Below, one piece after another: positions 15,318 to 25,039 of a stretch of DNA of 64,000 bases. Every line of letters starts with the position of its first letter. Positions within the stretch are counted from its first letter, which is position 1. This DNA comes from Mangrovimicrobium sp033283265 (lineage in GTDB: Bacteria > Pseudomonadota > Gammaproteobacteria > Pseudomonadales > Halieaceae). The stretch lies in assembly GCA_033283265.1 (NCBI GenBank), contig JAWMQN010000005.1, forward strand, positions 274,802-338,801, in the 5' to 3' direction. A model generated the notes under the pieces. That model ran no database searches, had not been told where the DNA came from, and saw nothing but the letters and a program-made list of their open reading frames with translations. The translations under genes were made by a program, and so were the position numbers.

Positions 15318-17699
15318 TCAGAACTCGTAGCTGAGTTCCATGGCGTAGGTGCGCGGCTCGCCGACCACCGTGGAGTTATGCCCCAGCGACGCGCCCAGGG
15401 GCATGCCGCCGACGAAGTGATCCTCGTCCGCCAGGTTGCGCCCGTAGATCGCGCCGGACAGGCCGCTGCCGAAAATGTTTTTCCAGCTCAGGCGGGCATT
15501 GATCAGCTCGTAACCGTCGATTTCGGTGCGCGGGCCGATGGAGTCACCGGTGTTGGAAAACCACATGTCGTCCTGGGCGTAGACCTCCGCGTAGAGGCTG
15601 ATGTCGCCCATGTCGCCGCCGTTGAGGAAGTCGATCCGGGTGTACAGGGAGCCGGAGTACTCCGGCGTGTTGGCCACCGGGCTGTAGCTGTAGTCGACAC
15701 CGAACAGGGTGACGTCGCCATCGGTGAATTCCGCGTCGGTGTAGGCACCGGCAACGCCCACTTCCAGCCAGTCGGTGAGGCCGACACTGGCGTCCAGTTC
15801 CACACCCTTCACTTCCATTTCCGGGACGTTGGCGGTCACCGCGATGGAGGCCAGGCCGCCGGGGCCGTCCGGATCGGGGAACTCGATGCGCTGCACGTCC
15901 TCGACCCACATCTGGTAGACGGCCAGGTTCATGGAGGCCGGCATGCCGCCCAGCGCGCCGCGGAACTTCAGGCCGGCCTCGACGTCCTCGACGGTTTCCA
16001 CGTCGAACAGGTTGCCGCCTTCGGTAGCCAGGCCGTCCTGGGGCGGGAAGGCGGAACCGTTGAAGCCGCCGCTGCGGAAGCTGCCGCGGTATTTGACGTA
16101 GGTGTAGGTGCTGTCGCTGAGGGCGTAGCTCAGGCCGACTTCCCAGGAGGGCTCCTCGAAACTCTCGTCCTGGTCGGGCGAGCCGAGGAAATCAGCCGCG
16201 TCGCCACCGGGAAGGTGCTCGATGGTGACGTCCTCCCAGGTATAGCGGAAGCCCGCGGTAGCGGTCAGCTGGTCGGTAAACGCGTAGTCGCCCTGGGCGT
16301 AGAAGGCCTGGGTCTCGGTGGTGATGCGGAAGGCGTTGGTCGCCGTGACCGGCGGTGCCAGCGGCGACAGGTCGAAATAGGTCTGCGGCCAGAGGGTCTC
16401 GACTTCCTGGTCCTGGTAGTAGAGGCCGGCGATAAAGTTCAGGGCGCCATCCAGGGCATCGCCAGAGAGCTGGATCTCGTCGGAGATGGAGTCGACCACT
16501 GTCTCGTTACCGCTTTTACCGCTGAATACATTGGCAGTCAGGATGGTGATGAACGGCGCGCCGAGCTGGGGCTGGGTGGAGTCGGTGTCCGCGTTGGAGG
16601 CGCCGAGGATGTTCTTGATCTGCAGGTGATCGTTGATCTGGAACACCGTGTGGTTGGTCGCGATCCAGTCTTCACTGTCGTGGTCCGCGGACCAGGGATG
16701 CCGGGTCTTGTAATTGCCGATGCGCTTTTGCTCATCCACGTAGGCGACGATACCGGGTGCGTAGGCTTCCGGGTGGGCGGAAAGGTAGATGTCCCAGGCG
16801 CCGGGGAACTGGAAGGTCTGGTCCATGATCGGCCCGTAGAGGGAACCCGCCGCGCAGTTCAGGGCGTAGCCGTTGTTGGTCTCGCCGCACTCGTAGACGC
16901 TATAGGTGTAGGACGCGCCGGTGTTGGTGCCGCCCACATCCGAATAGGCGAAGGTGGTGGTGTTCTCGAAGCGCTCGCCGGGACGGATAGTCAGGGAGAG
17001 GCGCCCGCTGTCGCGATCCAGCTCGCCGAGGTCCTCGCCATTCAGCAGGTTCTCGATGTAGCCGTCACGCTCCAGGGTGTTGAAAGCGCCGCGCAGCAGC
17101 ACGCTGTCGGTGATGGGGACGTTGAGCATGCCCTCGACTTCGCGCAGGTTGTAGTTGCCGATCCGTACAGTCGCCTTGCCCTCGAACTCGTCGCTGGGCT
17201 TGGCGGAGGAATAGAGCACCGCGCCGCCGGTGGTGTTGCGGCCGAACAGTGTCCCCTGCGGGCCCTTCAGTACCTGCACCGATTCCAGGTCGTAGAAGGT
17301 CGAGGCGCCGCTGATCGACAGCGGCACTTCGTTCATGTAGGCAACCACCGCCGAGGGCGAGCCGCTGAAGGTGTCGGCCGACTGGCCGCGGATGGAATAG
17401 GTCAGTGAGTTGTTGCCCTGGGTCTGGCGAATCGTCAGGCCGGGCACCGCCGCCTGCAGGTCGGCGTCGGTGAAGACGTTGCGCTCCAGCAGCTGGGCCG
17501 AGCTCAGCGCGCTGACGGAGATCGGCACCGTCGACAGGCTCTCACTGCGCCGGCGGGCGGTTACGACCACTTCCTCCAGTGCGCTGGCGCCGCCTTCCTG
17601 CGCCACCGCGGCGACCGGGAGAACCAGGCCGCCGGTCACCAGTGACAAACTGGCGTAAGGCAAAAGCTGGTAAAGTTTTTTTCTTGCGAGTTGTTTCAT
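15318..17699 (-). CDS. TonB-dependent outer-membrane receptor
   Basis: A 793-residue receptor. The signal peptide runs from MKQLARKK to AAVAQ, then a TonB-box/plug region (EEVVVTARRRSESLSTVPISV) with VQVLKGPQGTLFGRNTTGGAV, and a long beta-barrel ending YAMELSYEF with the C-terminal aromatic needed for outer-membrane insertion. An ATG 15 bases upstream is possible; the chosen one gives a normal signal peptide. Such receptors without siderophore signatures import hydrophobic or oligomeric carbon sources. Its place between a P450 and a KstD-like enzyme suggests uptake of the block's substrate. A strong terminator follows it. Confidence 0.95.
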   Translation of the reverse strand: MKQLARKKLYQLLPYASLSLVTGGLVLPVAAVAQEGGASALEEVVVTARRRSESLSTVPISVSALSSAQLLERNVFTDADLQAAVPGLTIRQTQGNNSLTYSIRGQSADTFSGSPSAVVAYMNEVPLSISGASTFYDLESVQVLKGPQGTLFGRNTTGGAVLYSSAKPSDEFEGKATVRIGNYNLREVEGMLNVPITDSVLLRGAFNTLERDGYIENLLNGEDLGELDRDSGRLSLTIRPGERFENTTTFAYSDVGGTNTGASYTYSVYECGETNNGYALNCAAGSLYGPIMDQTFQFPGAWDIYLSAHPEAYAPGIVAYVDEQKRIGNYKTRHPWSADHDSEDWIATNHTVFQINDHLQIKNILGASNADTDSTQPQLGAPFITILTANVFSGKSGNETVVDSISDEIQLSGDALDGALNFIAGLYYQDQEVETLWPQTYFDLSPLAPPVTATNAFRITTETQAFYAQGDYAFTDQLTATAGFRYTWEDVTIEHLPGGDAADFLGSPDQDESFEEPSWEVGLSYALSDSTYTYVKYRGSFRSGGFNGSAFPPQDGLATEGGNLFDVETVEDVEAGLKFRGALGGMPASMNLAVYQMWVEDVQRIEFPDPDGPGGLASIAVTANVPEMEVKGVELDASVGLTDWLEVGVAGAYTDAEFTDGDVTLFGVDYSYSPVANTPEYSGSLYTRIDFLNGGDMGDISLYAEVYAQDDMWFSNTGDSIGPRTEIDGYELINARLSWKNIFGSGLSGAIYGRNLADEDHFVGGMPLGASLGHNSTVVGEPRTYAMELSYEF

Positions 17700-17875
17700 T
17701 GGTGTATTCCCCATTTTTTAGTTTTGAGTAACCGCATCAGATCGATACTGCTGGGTGGCAAAAGTATACGGCAGCAACAGCGTGCGGTTCTAACCTCGCG
17801 GGCGTGAATATAACCACTGCCCGCAGTGCCCTGCCGCCGCTTGACGGCGGCGGGCAAAACGCCGAAATACGACGT

Positions 17876-17903
17876 AAAAAAGGCCACCGGCGCGCAGCGC
17901 CGG
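17876..17903 (-). terminator. Rho-independent terminator of the second P450 gene
   Basis: CCGGCGC (17887-17893) and GCGCCGG (17897-17903) pair around GCA. On the minus strand the stem is followed by a spacer and TTTTTT (complement of 17876-17881). It lies 43 bases after the P450 stop. A second GC-rich inverted repeat (CCGCCG/CGGCGG) occurs at about 17834-17850 without a T tract. Confidence 0.85.
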
Positions 17904-17945
17904 CAACCTTGTGTTTCCTGCTTCCAGCCGCTTTCGCTGCGCGCT

Positions 17946-19226
17946 TTAACGCTTGCTGAAAGTCAGCGGCAGGCTGTCGATGGAGCGTGTCGCCACCGTC
18001 GGCAGATAACGAATTTCCTCCACCGGCACCGCCAGCTGGATATCCTTGAGCCGGCGCACGATCTGCCGCGCCGCCACCCTGATTTCCATGCGCGCCAGGG
18101 ACAGGCCGACACAGCGGTGCACCCCGGCGCCGAAGGCGACCTGGCGACCGATATTGGCGCGGCCCAGGTCGAACTTGCGCGGGCACTCGAACACGGTTTC
18201 GTCGTCGTTGGCAGAGGCGTAGAGCAACAGCATGTGGGCGCCGGCGGGCAGGGTCACCCCGCCCAGTTGCACTTCCCTGATCGTGCTGCGCGCCAGGCCA
18301 CGCACCGGTGGCTCGAGGCGCAACAGTTCCTCGACGAAGCGGTTGCAGTAACGCTCGTCGTCGATATTGTCGAACAGCGCCTGCGCCATTTCCGGCCGGG
18401 TGGCGAAGAAAAACAGCAGGTTGCCGAGGGCCGTTGCGGTGGTTTCGTTGCCCGCAATCAACAGCGCCCGGGCCAGGGAGACCACCTCCCTGAAATTCAG
18501 CGTAGGCTCCGCCTCGTCATCGCTCCTGGCGTGAATCAGGTCGGAGAGTATGTCGTCCCGCGGTGTTTCCTGGCGGTCCCGGATCTCGGCGATAAGGAAA
18601 TTCTGCAGGTCACAGATATCCCTGGCGTTGCGCACCATGGCATCGTGATCCTGCATCTGGCTGATCTGCGCGGTGACCGCCAGCGACCAGGCCTGGATCT
18701 TGTCGGGCTCGAATTCCCTGATGCCAAGCTGGGCGCAGATGATCTCGGTGGTCAGCGGCACGGCAAACCCGTTCACGCCGTCCACCCTGCCGGTATCGAC
18801 GAAGCTGTCGAGCAGGCGGTTGACCACATCGGTGATTTCCGGCTCGAGCTGCTTCACCCGGTGGGCGGTGAAGGCCTTTTCCATCAGTTTGCGCACCCGG
18901 GTGTGTTCCGGCGGGTCGCTCATGATGGCGTCGGGGAAATAGCCGCCGCCGTCCTTTTCGAGAATTTCCTTGAACTCCTCGAAAAATCCCTTGGCATAAC
19001 TGTCGAGAAAACCCACTTCCGACGAGTAGGTGACAGGGTCGGCGAGCACGGTCTGCAGGTCTTCGTAGCGCGACACCAGCCACATGCCGATGCCCGCATC
19101 GAAGTACACCGGCTGTTCGTGGCGCATGGTCCAGTAGAACTCGTTGGGATGCGCGCGCAGCTGCGGATCCTGTAGCGTGGCGGTCGCGAGATTTACCTCG
19201 TGGCCGGCCACGGGACAGCTGTCCAT
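17946..19226 (-). CDS. Cytochrome P450
   Basis: A 426-residue soluble P450. The heme loop FGAGVHRCVG gives the ligand C372, the I-helix motif is AGNETT (258-263) and the ExxR pair is E300-R303. The start is uncertain: ATG 19226 has no close Shine-Dalgarno, whereas a strong GGAGGG (complement of 19261-19266) lies 34 bases upstream with only an ATA at ideal distance. It follows the AraC gene by 54 bases on the same strand. No ferredoxin is adjacent. It likely hydroxylates the compound degraded by this block. Confidence 0.95.
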   Translation of the reverse strand: MDSCPVAGHEVNLATATLQDPQLRAHPNEFYWTMRHEQPVYFDAGIGMWLVSRYEDLQTVLADPVTYSSEVGFLDSYAKGFFEEFKEILEKDGGGYFPDAIMSDPPEHTRVRKLMEKAFTAHRVKQLEPEITDVVNRLLDSFVDTGRVDGVNGFAVPLTTEIICAQLGIREFEPDKIQAWSLAVTAQISQMQDHDAMVRNARDICDLQNFLIAEIRDRQETPRDDILSDLIHARSDDEAEPTLNFREVVSLARALLIAGNETTATALGNLLFFFATRPEMAQALFDNIDDERYCNRFVEELLRLEPPVRGLARSTIREVQLGGVTLPAGAHMLLLYASANDDETVFECPRKFDLGRANIGRQVAFGAGVHRCVGLSLARMEIRVAARQIVRRLKDIQLAVPVEEIRYLPTVATRSIDSLPLTFSKR

Positions 19227-19280
19227 GCGAAAATTGTCATCGTGAGCGTTTATTGTTGTGCCCTCCGAATTCCAAAGTGG

Positions 19281-20324
19281 TTATTGCAGTGTGCTGCTGA
19301 CCCCACCCGAGTAATACTCGCGGCGAACCTCCGGCAGCTTGTCCATCTCCAGCACCGGGTTTTCCAGGCAGGCGGCGCGGTACTCGCGCGGGCCTTTGCT
19401 GTAGACGCGCTTGAACATGCGGCTGAAATGGGCCGGGCTCTTGAAGCCGACACGGAAGGCAATTTCCGCGATGGAGACTTCATTCGGGCGCGAGGAGGAC
19501 AGCCAGCGCTGGGCAATCTTCAGCCGCTTGTCCCACACCAGTTCGGAGAACGGTGTGCCGTTTTCCTTCAGCAGGAAGGAGAGGTAGCGCTGGGAAATAC
19601 CGCAGGCCTCGGCGACCGCGGAAGTGCACAGGCCGGGGTCGGAAAGGTGTACGTCGATGTAGCGGAGCACTTCCTGCAGGCGCTGGTCGGGCAGGGACTG
19701 GCGCACCAGGGTGCAGTCCTCGCGGTCCTTGACCGCCTCGGCCACCACCTGCAGGGCGCCTTCCACCAGCAGTTGCTGCACGTGCTCGGAGAGTTCACCT
19801 TCGTCGGCAAACACATCGGTCAGCATGCGTTCGGCGATGCTGAAGGCGCGGCCGCTGCCGGGCACGGCAAATCCGGATTTCACTTCCTGCGGGATGAAAC
19901 GGCGCAGGATGTGGGTTGGCACGATCACGTGCAGCACTTCGTGCACGGATTCGTCGTCGGTCTGGCAGTCGATGGAAAACGGCGTCATCGACTTGGTAAT
20001 GGCGAAATCACCGGCCTCGGCGACACTGGTGCCGCACTGGTGGGAAATCCGCAGCTTGCCGCGCTTGACGAACCACAGCACGATCACGTCCGTCGCATCC
20101 TCGCGGATATGCGTCCAGGAGCGCATGAAAGACTGCCTGGTGCGGGATTTGATGTGGATGATGGAGCAGGAGCCAACAGCCTTTTTCTCGGCGCGCACAT
20201 CGATGACCGAGCCGGTATCGATGGAATACTCACCGAGGTAATACTCCTGCTTCTTGTCTCCCCGGTAGGCGTCCTGGCACTCGAGATAGTTGCGCTTATC
20301 CAGTACGAACAGCGTTTCCGACAT
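19281..20324 (-). CDS. AraC-family transcriptional regulator
   Basis: A 347-residue regulator. The C-terminal two-HTH AraC domain begins near LQEVLRYIDVHLSDPGLCTSAVAEACGISQRYLSFLLKENG and ends with the conserved IAEIAFRVGFKSPAHFSRMFKRVYSKGPREYR. The N-terminal part resembles the AraC ligand-binding (cupin-like) region. The second of two ATGs was chosen (MSETLF) because GAGGAGG lies 7 bases before it and overlaps the first. It probably activates the surrounding P450/CoA-transferase/HyuAB genes in response to the substrate. Confidence 0.92.
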   Translation of the reverse strand: MSETLFVLDKRNYLECQDAYRGDKKQEYYLGEYSIDTGSVIDVRAEKKAVGSCSIIHIKSRTRQSFMRSWTHIREDATDVIVLWFVKRGKLRISHQCGTSVAEAGDFAITKSMTPFSIDCQTDDESVHEVLHVIVPTHILRRFIPQEVKSGFAVPGSGRAFSIAERMLTDVFADEGELSEHVQQLLVEGALQVVAEAVKDREDCTLVRQSLPDQRLQEVLRYIDVHLSDPGLCTSAVAEACGISQRYLSFLLKENGTPFSELVWDKRLKIAQRWLSSSRPNEVSIAEIAFRVGFKSPAHFSRMFKRVYSKGPREYRAACLENPVLEMDKLPEVRREYYSGGVSSTLQ

Positions 20325-20533
20325 ATCCATCCCTCCTCGCGGGCATGTTATGTGACCTCGCCAACGTCGCTGCGCCATGGCGCAGCGCGTTGGGTGAGTG
20401 GGCCGGCAGTCCGCGGCGACCGCAGCCCTTATAAGCTGGACCAAGTCTAGCGCTGTTATACCGGCAAATCCCCGCATTAAATGCGGATTTTTCCACCGTT
20501 GGTGCACCCTTCAACAGCACAGCCAGGCGTCTC

Positions 20534-21739
20534 TCAGCGGGTGATTCCCGCGGCCTGGAGGCGCTCCCGCTCCTCCGCCGACAAACCGAGAATTTCGCCG
20601 AAAACATAGTCATTATGCTGGCCGAGCGCCGGCGCCGCGTCGCTGGCCTCGGCGGCCCGGGACATTTCCCAGGACGGGCCGAGGGTCGGTTTGGAGCGCC
20701 CGGCGTGATCGGTAACATCGCGATAGAAACCGCGCATCCACAGGTGCGGATCGGCGATCAGGTCGAGGGAGCTCTGGCTTTTGGCCGCGGCGATGCCGCG
20801 TTTTTGCAGTTTCGCGACCACGTCCATGGCGTTGAGGCCGGCAGTCCACTCCTGCACCAGCCGGTCGAGTTCGACCTCGTTGGCCTTGCGCCCGGCCAGC
20901 GTGCGGAAGCGCGAATCGTCGGCCAGGCCCGGCTGGCCGAGGCATTCCGCCAGGCTCGCCCACTGCGCGTCGCTACGCACCGCAATGCTGACCCATTCCT
21001 CGTTGCGCGCGGGATAGACGCCGTGTGGCGACATCTCCGGGTGATGATTGCCGACACAGTCCTGCACCACGCCGTTCAGTGCGTAGTCCATGATGCTGTC
21101 GCCGATCATGGTGCTGATGCATTCCACCGCGGAGACATCGACGAACTGGCCGACGCCGGTGCGGCGCTTGTGGAACAGCGCGACCATCGCGGCGTAGCTC
21201 GCCGAGGCGCCAAAACTGGAGTCCGAGTAGCGGGTGTTCATGCCCGCGGGCGAGCCGGGTTCGTGGCCAACCAGCGCGCTGACCCCGCCGAGGGCGGCAA
21301 AACAGGGCGCGTAACCAGTCTGGTAGGCCAGTGGCCCCTCGCTGCCCCACATGCCCATGGAGACATAGACTATGCCGGGATTGGCTTCGCGTACCCGCTC
21401 GTAGCCGAGGCCGAGGCGGCTGATCGCGCCCGGGCGCAGGTTCTCCACGAGAATGTCGCAGTGTTTCGCCAGGTCGAGGATCAGCTCGATCCCCTCCTCG
21501 CTCTTCATGTTCACCTGGGCGCTGAGCTTCTGCGGATTGACCGACTGCCAGCCCGGTGCGTTGTTGATGTCATCGACGCCGAAGGTGCGGGTGACGTCCA
21601 GCGAGCCTTCACTCTCGATGCGAATCACCTCCGCGCCGAGGTAGGCGAACATCTTGCCTACGGCGGGGCCGGCCCAGACCTTGGTCAATTCGAGTACGCG
21701 AACGCCCTCCAGGGGGCCGCCGCGGGATTTCAGGCTCAT
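20534..21739 (-). CDS. Type III CoA-transferase (CaiB/BaiF), catalytic subunit
   Basis: A 401-residue family III CoA-transferase. The N-terminal GVRVLELTKVWAGPAVGKMFAYLGAEVIRIE binds CoA. The expected nucleophilic aspartate is D173 in RYSDSSFGAS. Members move CoA between carboxylic acids through an aspartyl-CoA thioester. Its start overlaps the stop of the paralogous gene upstream by four bases (ATGA), so equal synthesis of both proteins is expected. The paralogue lacks the Asp, which suggests a heteromeric enzyme with this as the active chain. The acid substrate is unknown. Confidence 0.93.
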   Translation of the reverse strand: MSLKSRGGPLEGVRVLELTKVWAGPAVGKMFAYLGAEVIRIESEGSLDVTRTFGVDDINNAPGWQSVNPQKLSAQVNMKSEEGIELILDLAKHCDILVENLRPGAISRLGLGYERVREANPGIVYVSMGMWGSEGPLAYQTGYAPCFAALGGVSALVGHEPGSPAGMNTRYSDSSFGASASYAAMVALFHKRRTGVGQFVDVSAVECISTMIGDSIMDYALNGVVQDCVGNHHPEMSPHGVYPARNEEWVSIAVRSDAQWASLAECLGQPGLADDSRFRTLAGRKANEVELDRLVQEWTAGLNAMDVVAKLQKRGIAAAKSQSSLDLIADPHLWMRGFYRDVTDHAGRSKPTLGPSWEMSRAAEASDAAPALGQHNDYVFGEILGLSAEERERLQAAGITR

Positions 21740-22905
21740 GCGTCACCCCCTGCCAGGTACTCTGAACTGTGCTGGCCGAGCAGCGGCGCCGGGCTTTCGA
21801 TACGCGCCGGGGTTTCACTCAGGCGATAGGGAACCGTCGGGTAGAGGGCCGTGCCCTGCACCGGGTGGGTCACCTCGGCGAAGAAATTGCGGAACTGGTA
21901 CTGCGGCGATTCCTGCAGGTCGCGACCGTTGTTCACCGCCACCAGGGTCAGGCCCAGTTGCTGGGCAGCCGCGGCGACCTCGTGCTTGTCCTGGGTCGAC
22001 AGCCAGCGGGTGACGTGCTCGCGGCACAGCGCCACCCGCTCGGGGGTGCAGCCGCGCTCCAGCCAGTTCTCGGGAAATTCGTCCATCCACGCGGTGTCGT
22101 CGAGCATCTCGCGCAGCGCCGCCCAGTGCTGCGGCGTGGACATCCAGATGTAGGCGTAGCCTTCACGGCAGGGGAAGATCCCCGCGGGGCCGGCGAGGTC
22201 GTAGGCCGTGCGCTCGGGACCGACCGGCATGTCACCGGCGACCATCTGCGCGACCACGTAGTCGCAGCGCGAGGTCATCACCTGCTGCATGGAAATATCG
22301 ATGAAACGGCCGAGCTGGTTCTCGTGGCGCTCGTAGACCGCGGCGACAACACACAGGGCCGCGTCCATCGCCGCCTCGTAACTCGGCAGGAAGCGCCCCG
22401 CCGCATTCAGCGGCGGCTTGCTGGTGTCCGGCGCGCTCGGGGTGTGGTAGCCCCAACCGCTGCTGTGAAAGACCGTAAGGTCCTCCGCGTGCACCCGGTC
22501 CTCGGGCAGTTCCGCGCCGAAGTGGGTGATTGAGCACAGCACCAGTGCAGGCCACTTGCTTTCCACAGTCTCCGGATCAAGGCCGACCGAGGCCAGCCAG
22601 CCCACCGGGTGGTCGTCGATCACCACGTCGACCCTGTCCAGCAGGCGCGCCAGTGTCCCCTGGCCGCTTTCGCTCTCGACATCCAGTTCGACGGAGCGCT
22701 TGTTGGTATTGAGGTAGGCGAACAGGCCGCTGCGCTCGGGGTCGTCGCCGCCGGGGGCGAAGGGGCCGAGCTTGCGCGTCGCGCTGCCGCCGGGTTTTTC
22801 CAGCTTGATCACCTCGGCGCCGAAATCCGCCAGCAGCTTGCCGCAGTACTCGCCCGCGACATTGTCCGCCAGTTCCAGCACCCGGACTCCGGACAGGGCC
22901 GTCAT
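21736..22905 (-). CDS. Type III CoA-transferase (CaiB/BaiF), probable non-catalytic subunit
   Basis: A 389-residue paralogue of the next gene. GVRVLELADNVAGEYCGKLLADFGAEVIKLEKP and LVLCSITHFG fit the family. By hand alignment the catalytic Asp position is Ser175 (FLPSYEAAMDAAL), so this chain probably cannot form the aspartyl-CoA intermediate. Heteromeric type III transferases (for example the benzylsuccinate CoA-transferase BbsEF) are known. It starts 31 bases after the HyuA-like stop and is coupled to the partner by a four-base overlap. Confidence 0.9.
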   Translation of the reverse strand: MTALSGVRVLELADNVAGEYCGKLLADFGAEVIKLEKPGGSATRKLGPFAPGGDDPERSGLFAYLNTNKRSVELDVESESGQGTLARLLDRVDVVIDDHPVGWLASVGLDPETVESKWPALVLCSITHFGAELPEDRVHAEDLTVFHSSGWGYHTPSAPDTSKPPLNAAGRFLPSYEAAMDAALCVVAAVYERHENQLGRFIDISMQQVMTSRCDYVVAQMVAGDMPVGPERTAYDLAGPAGIFPCREGYAYIWMSTPQHWAALREMLDDTAWMDEFPENWLERGCTPERVALCREHVTRWLSTQDKHEVAAAAQQLGLTLVAVNNGRDLQESPQYQFRNFFAEVTHPVQGTALYPTVPYRLSETPARIESPAPLLGQHSSEYLAGGDA

Positions 22906-22936
22906 GCGCGGGTCTCCAGCCAGTACTGCGGCAACA

Positions 22937-25024
22937 TCAGTCAGCCACCCTGTTGCGAGTGAGTTCGTAATCCCCGGCGTCGTCGACTACCGCGCTCCAG
23001 CCCGGGTAGACGACGATGGTGGTAAAGGTCTCCTCGATGATCGCCGGACCTGTCACCTCGTGGCCGGGGCGCAGTTCCGGCCCGGAGACGATCGCGGTCT
23101 CGCTGAAACCCTCGCCGAGGTTGGCGCGGCGGGTTTTCGCCACCGGCGCCGCAGTGCGCTGGGCGGTAAAACCCCGATCCACCCGCGGCGAGGCGGTGTG
23201 CGCGGACGCGGCGAGGCGCACGCCGGTAATCTCCGGTACTTCGTGCTCGCGAATGTGGCCGTACTCTTCCATGTGGCGGCCGTTGAACGCCTCGATGGCG
23301 CGCTGGCCGATGGTGGCGTCGATGAAGCCCATCTCGCCAACCCCTTCGCTGACTTCGATGTCGAAGCTGAGCGCCCAGTTCTGCCCGGGATAGCGCATGT
23401 TCATCTGGTAGCGGAAGGTGACCTGCTGCTCGGCGAAACCGGCATCGGTGAAGAACTTGAGCGCGCGCTGCGCCAGGTCGCTCCACAGATCGTGCAGGCG
23501 CTCCGGGTCGGACTGGTCGGCGGGAACCAGGTAGGAGCGCTCCTCGTCGATTTTCGGATCCGCCACCAGCGTACCCAGGGCGGAGAAGGTCGGCGAGGCC
23601 TTGGGCACCAGCACCTTGTCGATACCCAGTTCCTGGGCCTGGATGCCGGCAAAGGCCGCGCCATTGCCGCCGTAGGCCAGCATGCAGGTATCCATCGGGT
23701 CGACGCCCTTGCCCGCGGTGATGCGGCGCACGCCCATGGACATGTTGGCGTTGACCACGCGGAAGCAGTCAAAAGCCGCCTCTTCCGCGCTGTAGCCCAT
23801 CTCGTCACCGATGGCCTGGAAGGCCTCTTCCACGCCGTCCTTGCTCAGCGAGAAACTGCCGCCGGCGAACTGCATGTCCGGGGAGAGGATGCCGAGCATC
23901 AGCAGTGCATCGGTGATGGTCGGCTGGGTGCCGCCGCGGCCGTAGCAGATGGGGCCGGGCTCGGAGCCCGCGGAAGCGGGACCGACCTGCACCAGGCCAT
24001 TGCTCACGTGGCAGATGGAGCCGCCACCGGCGCCGAGGGTTTCCACCTGCACCATCGGCACGCCGACCAGGTAGCGGTGGTGGATGTTCCAGCCCGCCAC
24101 CGCTGGCGCGGCGCCGTCCAGCACCATGGAGATATCGTAGGACGTCCCGCCCATGTCGACGCAGAGCAGGTTCCTGTAGCCCTTGGCCACGCCGACGTGG
24201 GCGGAGCCGATCACACCGCCGGCGGGGCCCGAGGCGAGCACGCGGATCGGCGCCCCCTCGATGTACTCGCGGGTCATGACGCCGCCGCTGGCCTGCATCA
24301 CCATCAGTTGCTTCTCGTAGCCGGCCTCGCGCACCCGATCCACCAGGCGCTGCAGGTAGGAGTTCACCCGCGGCGCGACGTAGGCGTTGACCACGGTGGT
24401 GCTGGTGCGATCGAACTCGGGCGAGCGCGGCAACACCTGGTAGGAGCAGGACACCTGCACACCCGGCATTTCCTCGGCGACGATCTGCGCCACGCGCTTT
24501 TCATGTTCCGGGTTGATGAAGGAGAACAGCAGCGATATCGCCACCGATTCCACGTTCTGCTTCTTCAGCCGGTGGCAGGCGGCGCGCACGGCGTCTTCAT
24601 CCAGCGGGGTCAGCACCGAGCCGTCGTGCAGGATGCGCTCGGGCACGGTGAGTCGGCGCCGGCGCGGGGTAATCTGCTTGGGCGGCGCGAGGCGCACATC
24701 CCAGATGTTTTCCTTGTAGCCGCGGCGGTATTCCATCTCGTCGCGGAAACCCTCGGTGGTGATCAGGCCGGTCAGGGCGCCGTTCATCTCGATCAGGGTG
24801 TTGTCCGCCACCGTGGTGCCGTGCACCACCGCGTCGCAGCCCTGGAGGAACTCGCGCAGGGACAGGCCCTCCATCTCGGCCAGCTTCTCCAGGCCGCTCA
24901 TCACGCCCAGGGAGCGATCCTCCGGCGTGCTCAGGTTCTTGTAGAGGACGACCTCGTCGCCTTTCAACATTGCGAAGTCGGTGAAGGTCCCACCGATATC
25001 GATACCAACTCGATAACCCATCAA
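22937..25024 (-). CDS. hyuA: HyuA-type hydantoinase/oxoprolinase/carboxylase subunit A
   Basis: A 695-residue ATP-binding subunit. VGIDIGGTFTDFAML (6-20), DMGGTSYDISMV and ASGPAGGVIGS are the actin-like ATP-site motifs of the HyuA/oxoprolinase/acetone-carboxylase family. Members either hydrolyse cyclic amides with ATP or carboxylate ketones. The HyuB-like partner lies 15 bases upstream. The downstream pair of CoA-transferases favours a carboxylase role followed by CoA activation, as in acetophenone degradation, over amidase activity; this is inference from context. Confidence 0.92.
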   Translation of the reverse strand: MMGYRVGIDIGGTFTDFAMLKGDEVVLYKNLSTPEDRSLGVMSGLEKLAEMEGLSLREFLQGCDAVVHGTTVADNTLIEMNGALTGLITTEGFRDEMEYRRGYKENIWDVRLAPPKQITPRRRRLTVPERILHDGSVLTPLDEDAVRAACHRLKKQNVESVAISLLFSFINPEHEKRVAQIVAEEMPGVQVSCSYQVLPRSPEFDRTSTTVVNAYVAPRVNSYLQRLVDRVREAGYEKQLMVMQASGGVMTREYIEGAPIRVLASGPAGGVIGSAHVGVAKGYRNLLCVDMGGTSYDISMVLDGAAPAVAGWNIHHRYLVGVPMVQVETLGAGGGSICHVSNGLVQVGPASAGSEPGPICYGRGGTQPTITDALLMLGILSPDMQFAGGSFSLSKDGVEEAFQAIGDEMGYSAEEAAFDCFRVVNANMSMGVRRITAGKGVDPMDTCMLAYGGNGAAFAGIQAQELGIDKVLVPKASPTFSALGTLVADPKIDEERSYLVPADQSDPERLHDLWSDLAQRALKFFTDAGFAEQQVTFRYQMNMRYPGQNWALSFDIEVSEGVGEMGFIDATIGQRAIEAFNGRHMEEYGHIREHEVPEITGVRLAASAHTASPRVDRGFTAQRTAAPVAKTRRANLGEGFSETAIVSGPELRPGHEVTGPAIIEETFTTIVVYPGWSAVVDDAGDYELTRNRVAD

Positions 25025-25039
25025 TCTATCCCCGAATTC

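Noticed and set aside
13148..17408. Long plus-strand open frames opposite the KstD-like and TonB receptor genes
   Set aside because: Same antisense effect: low-complexity translations with no recognisable domains, no ribosome-binding sites, and strong genes on the other strand.
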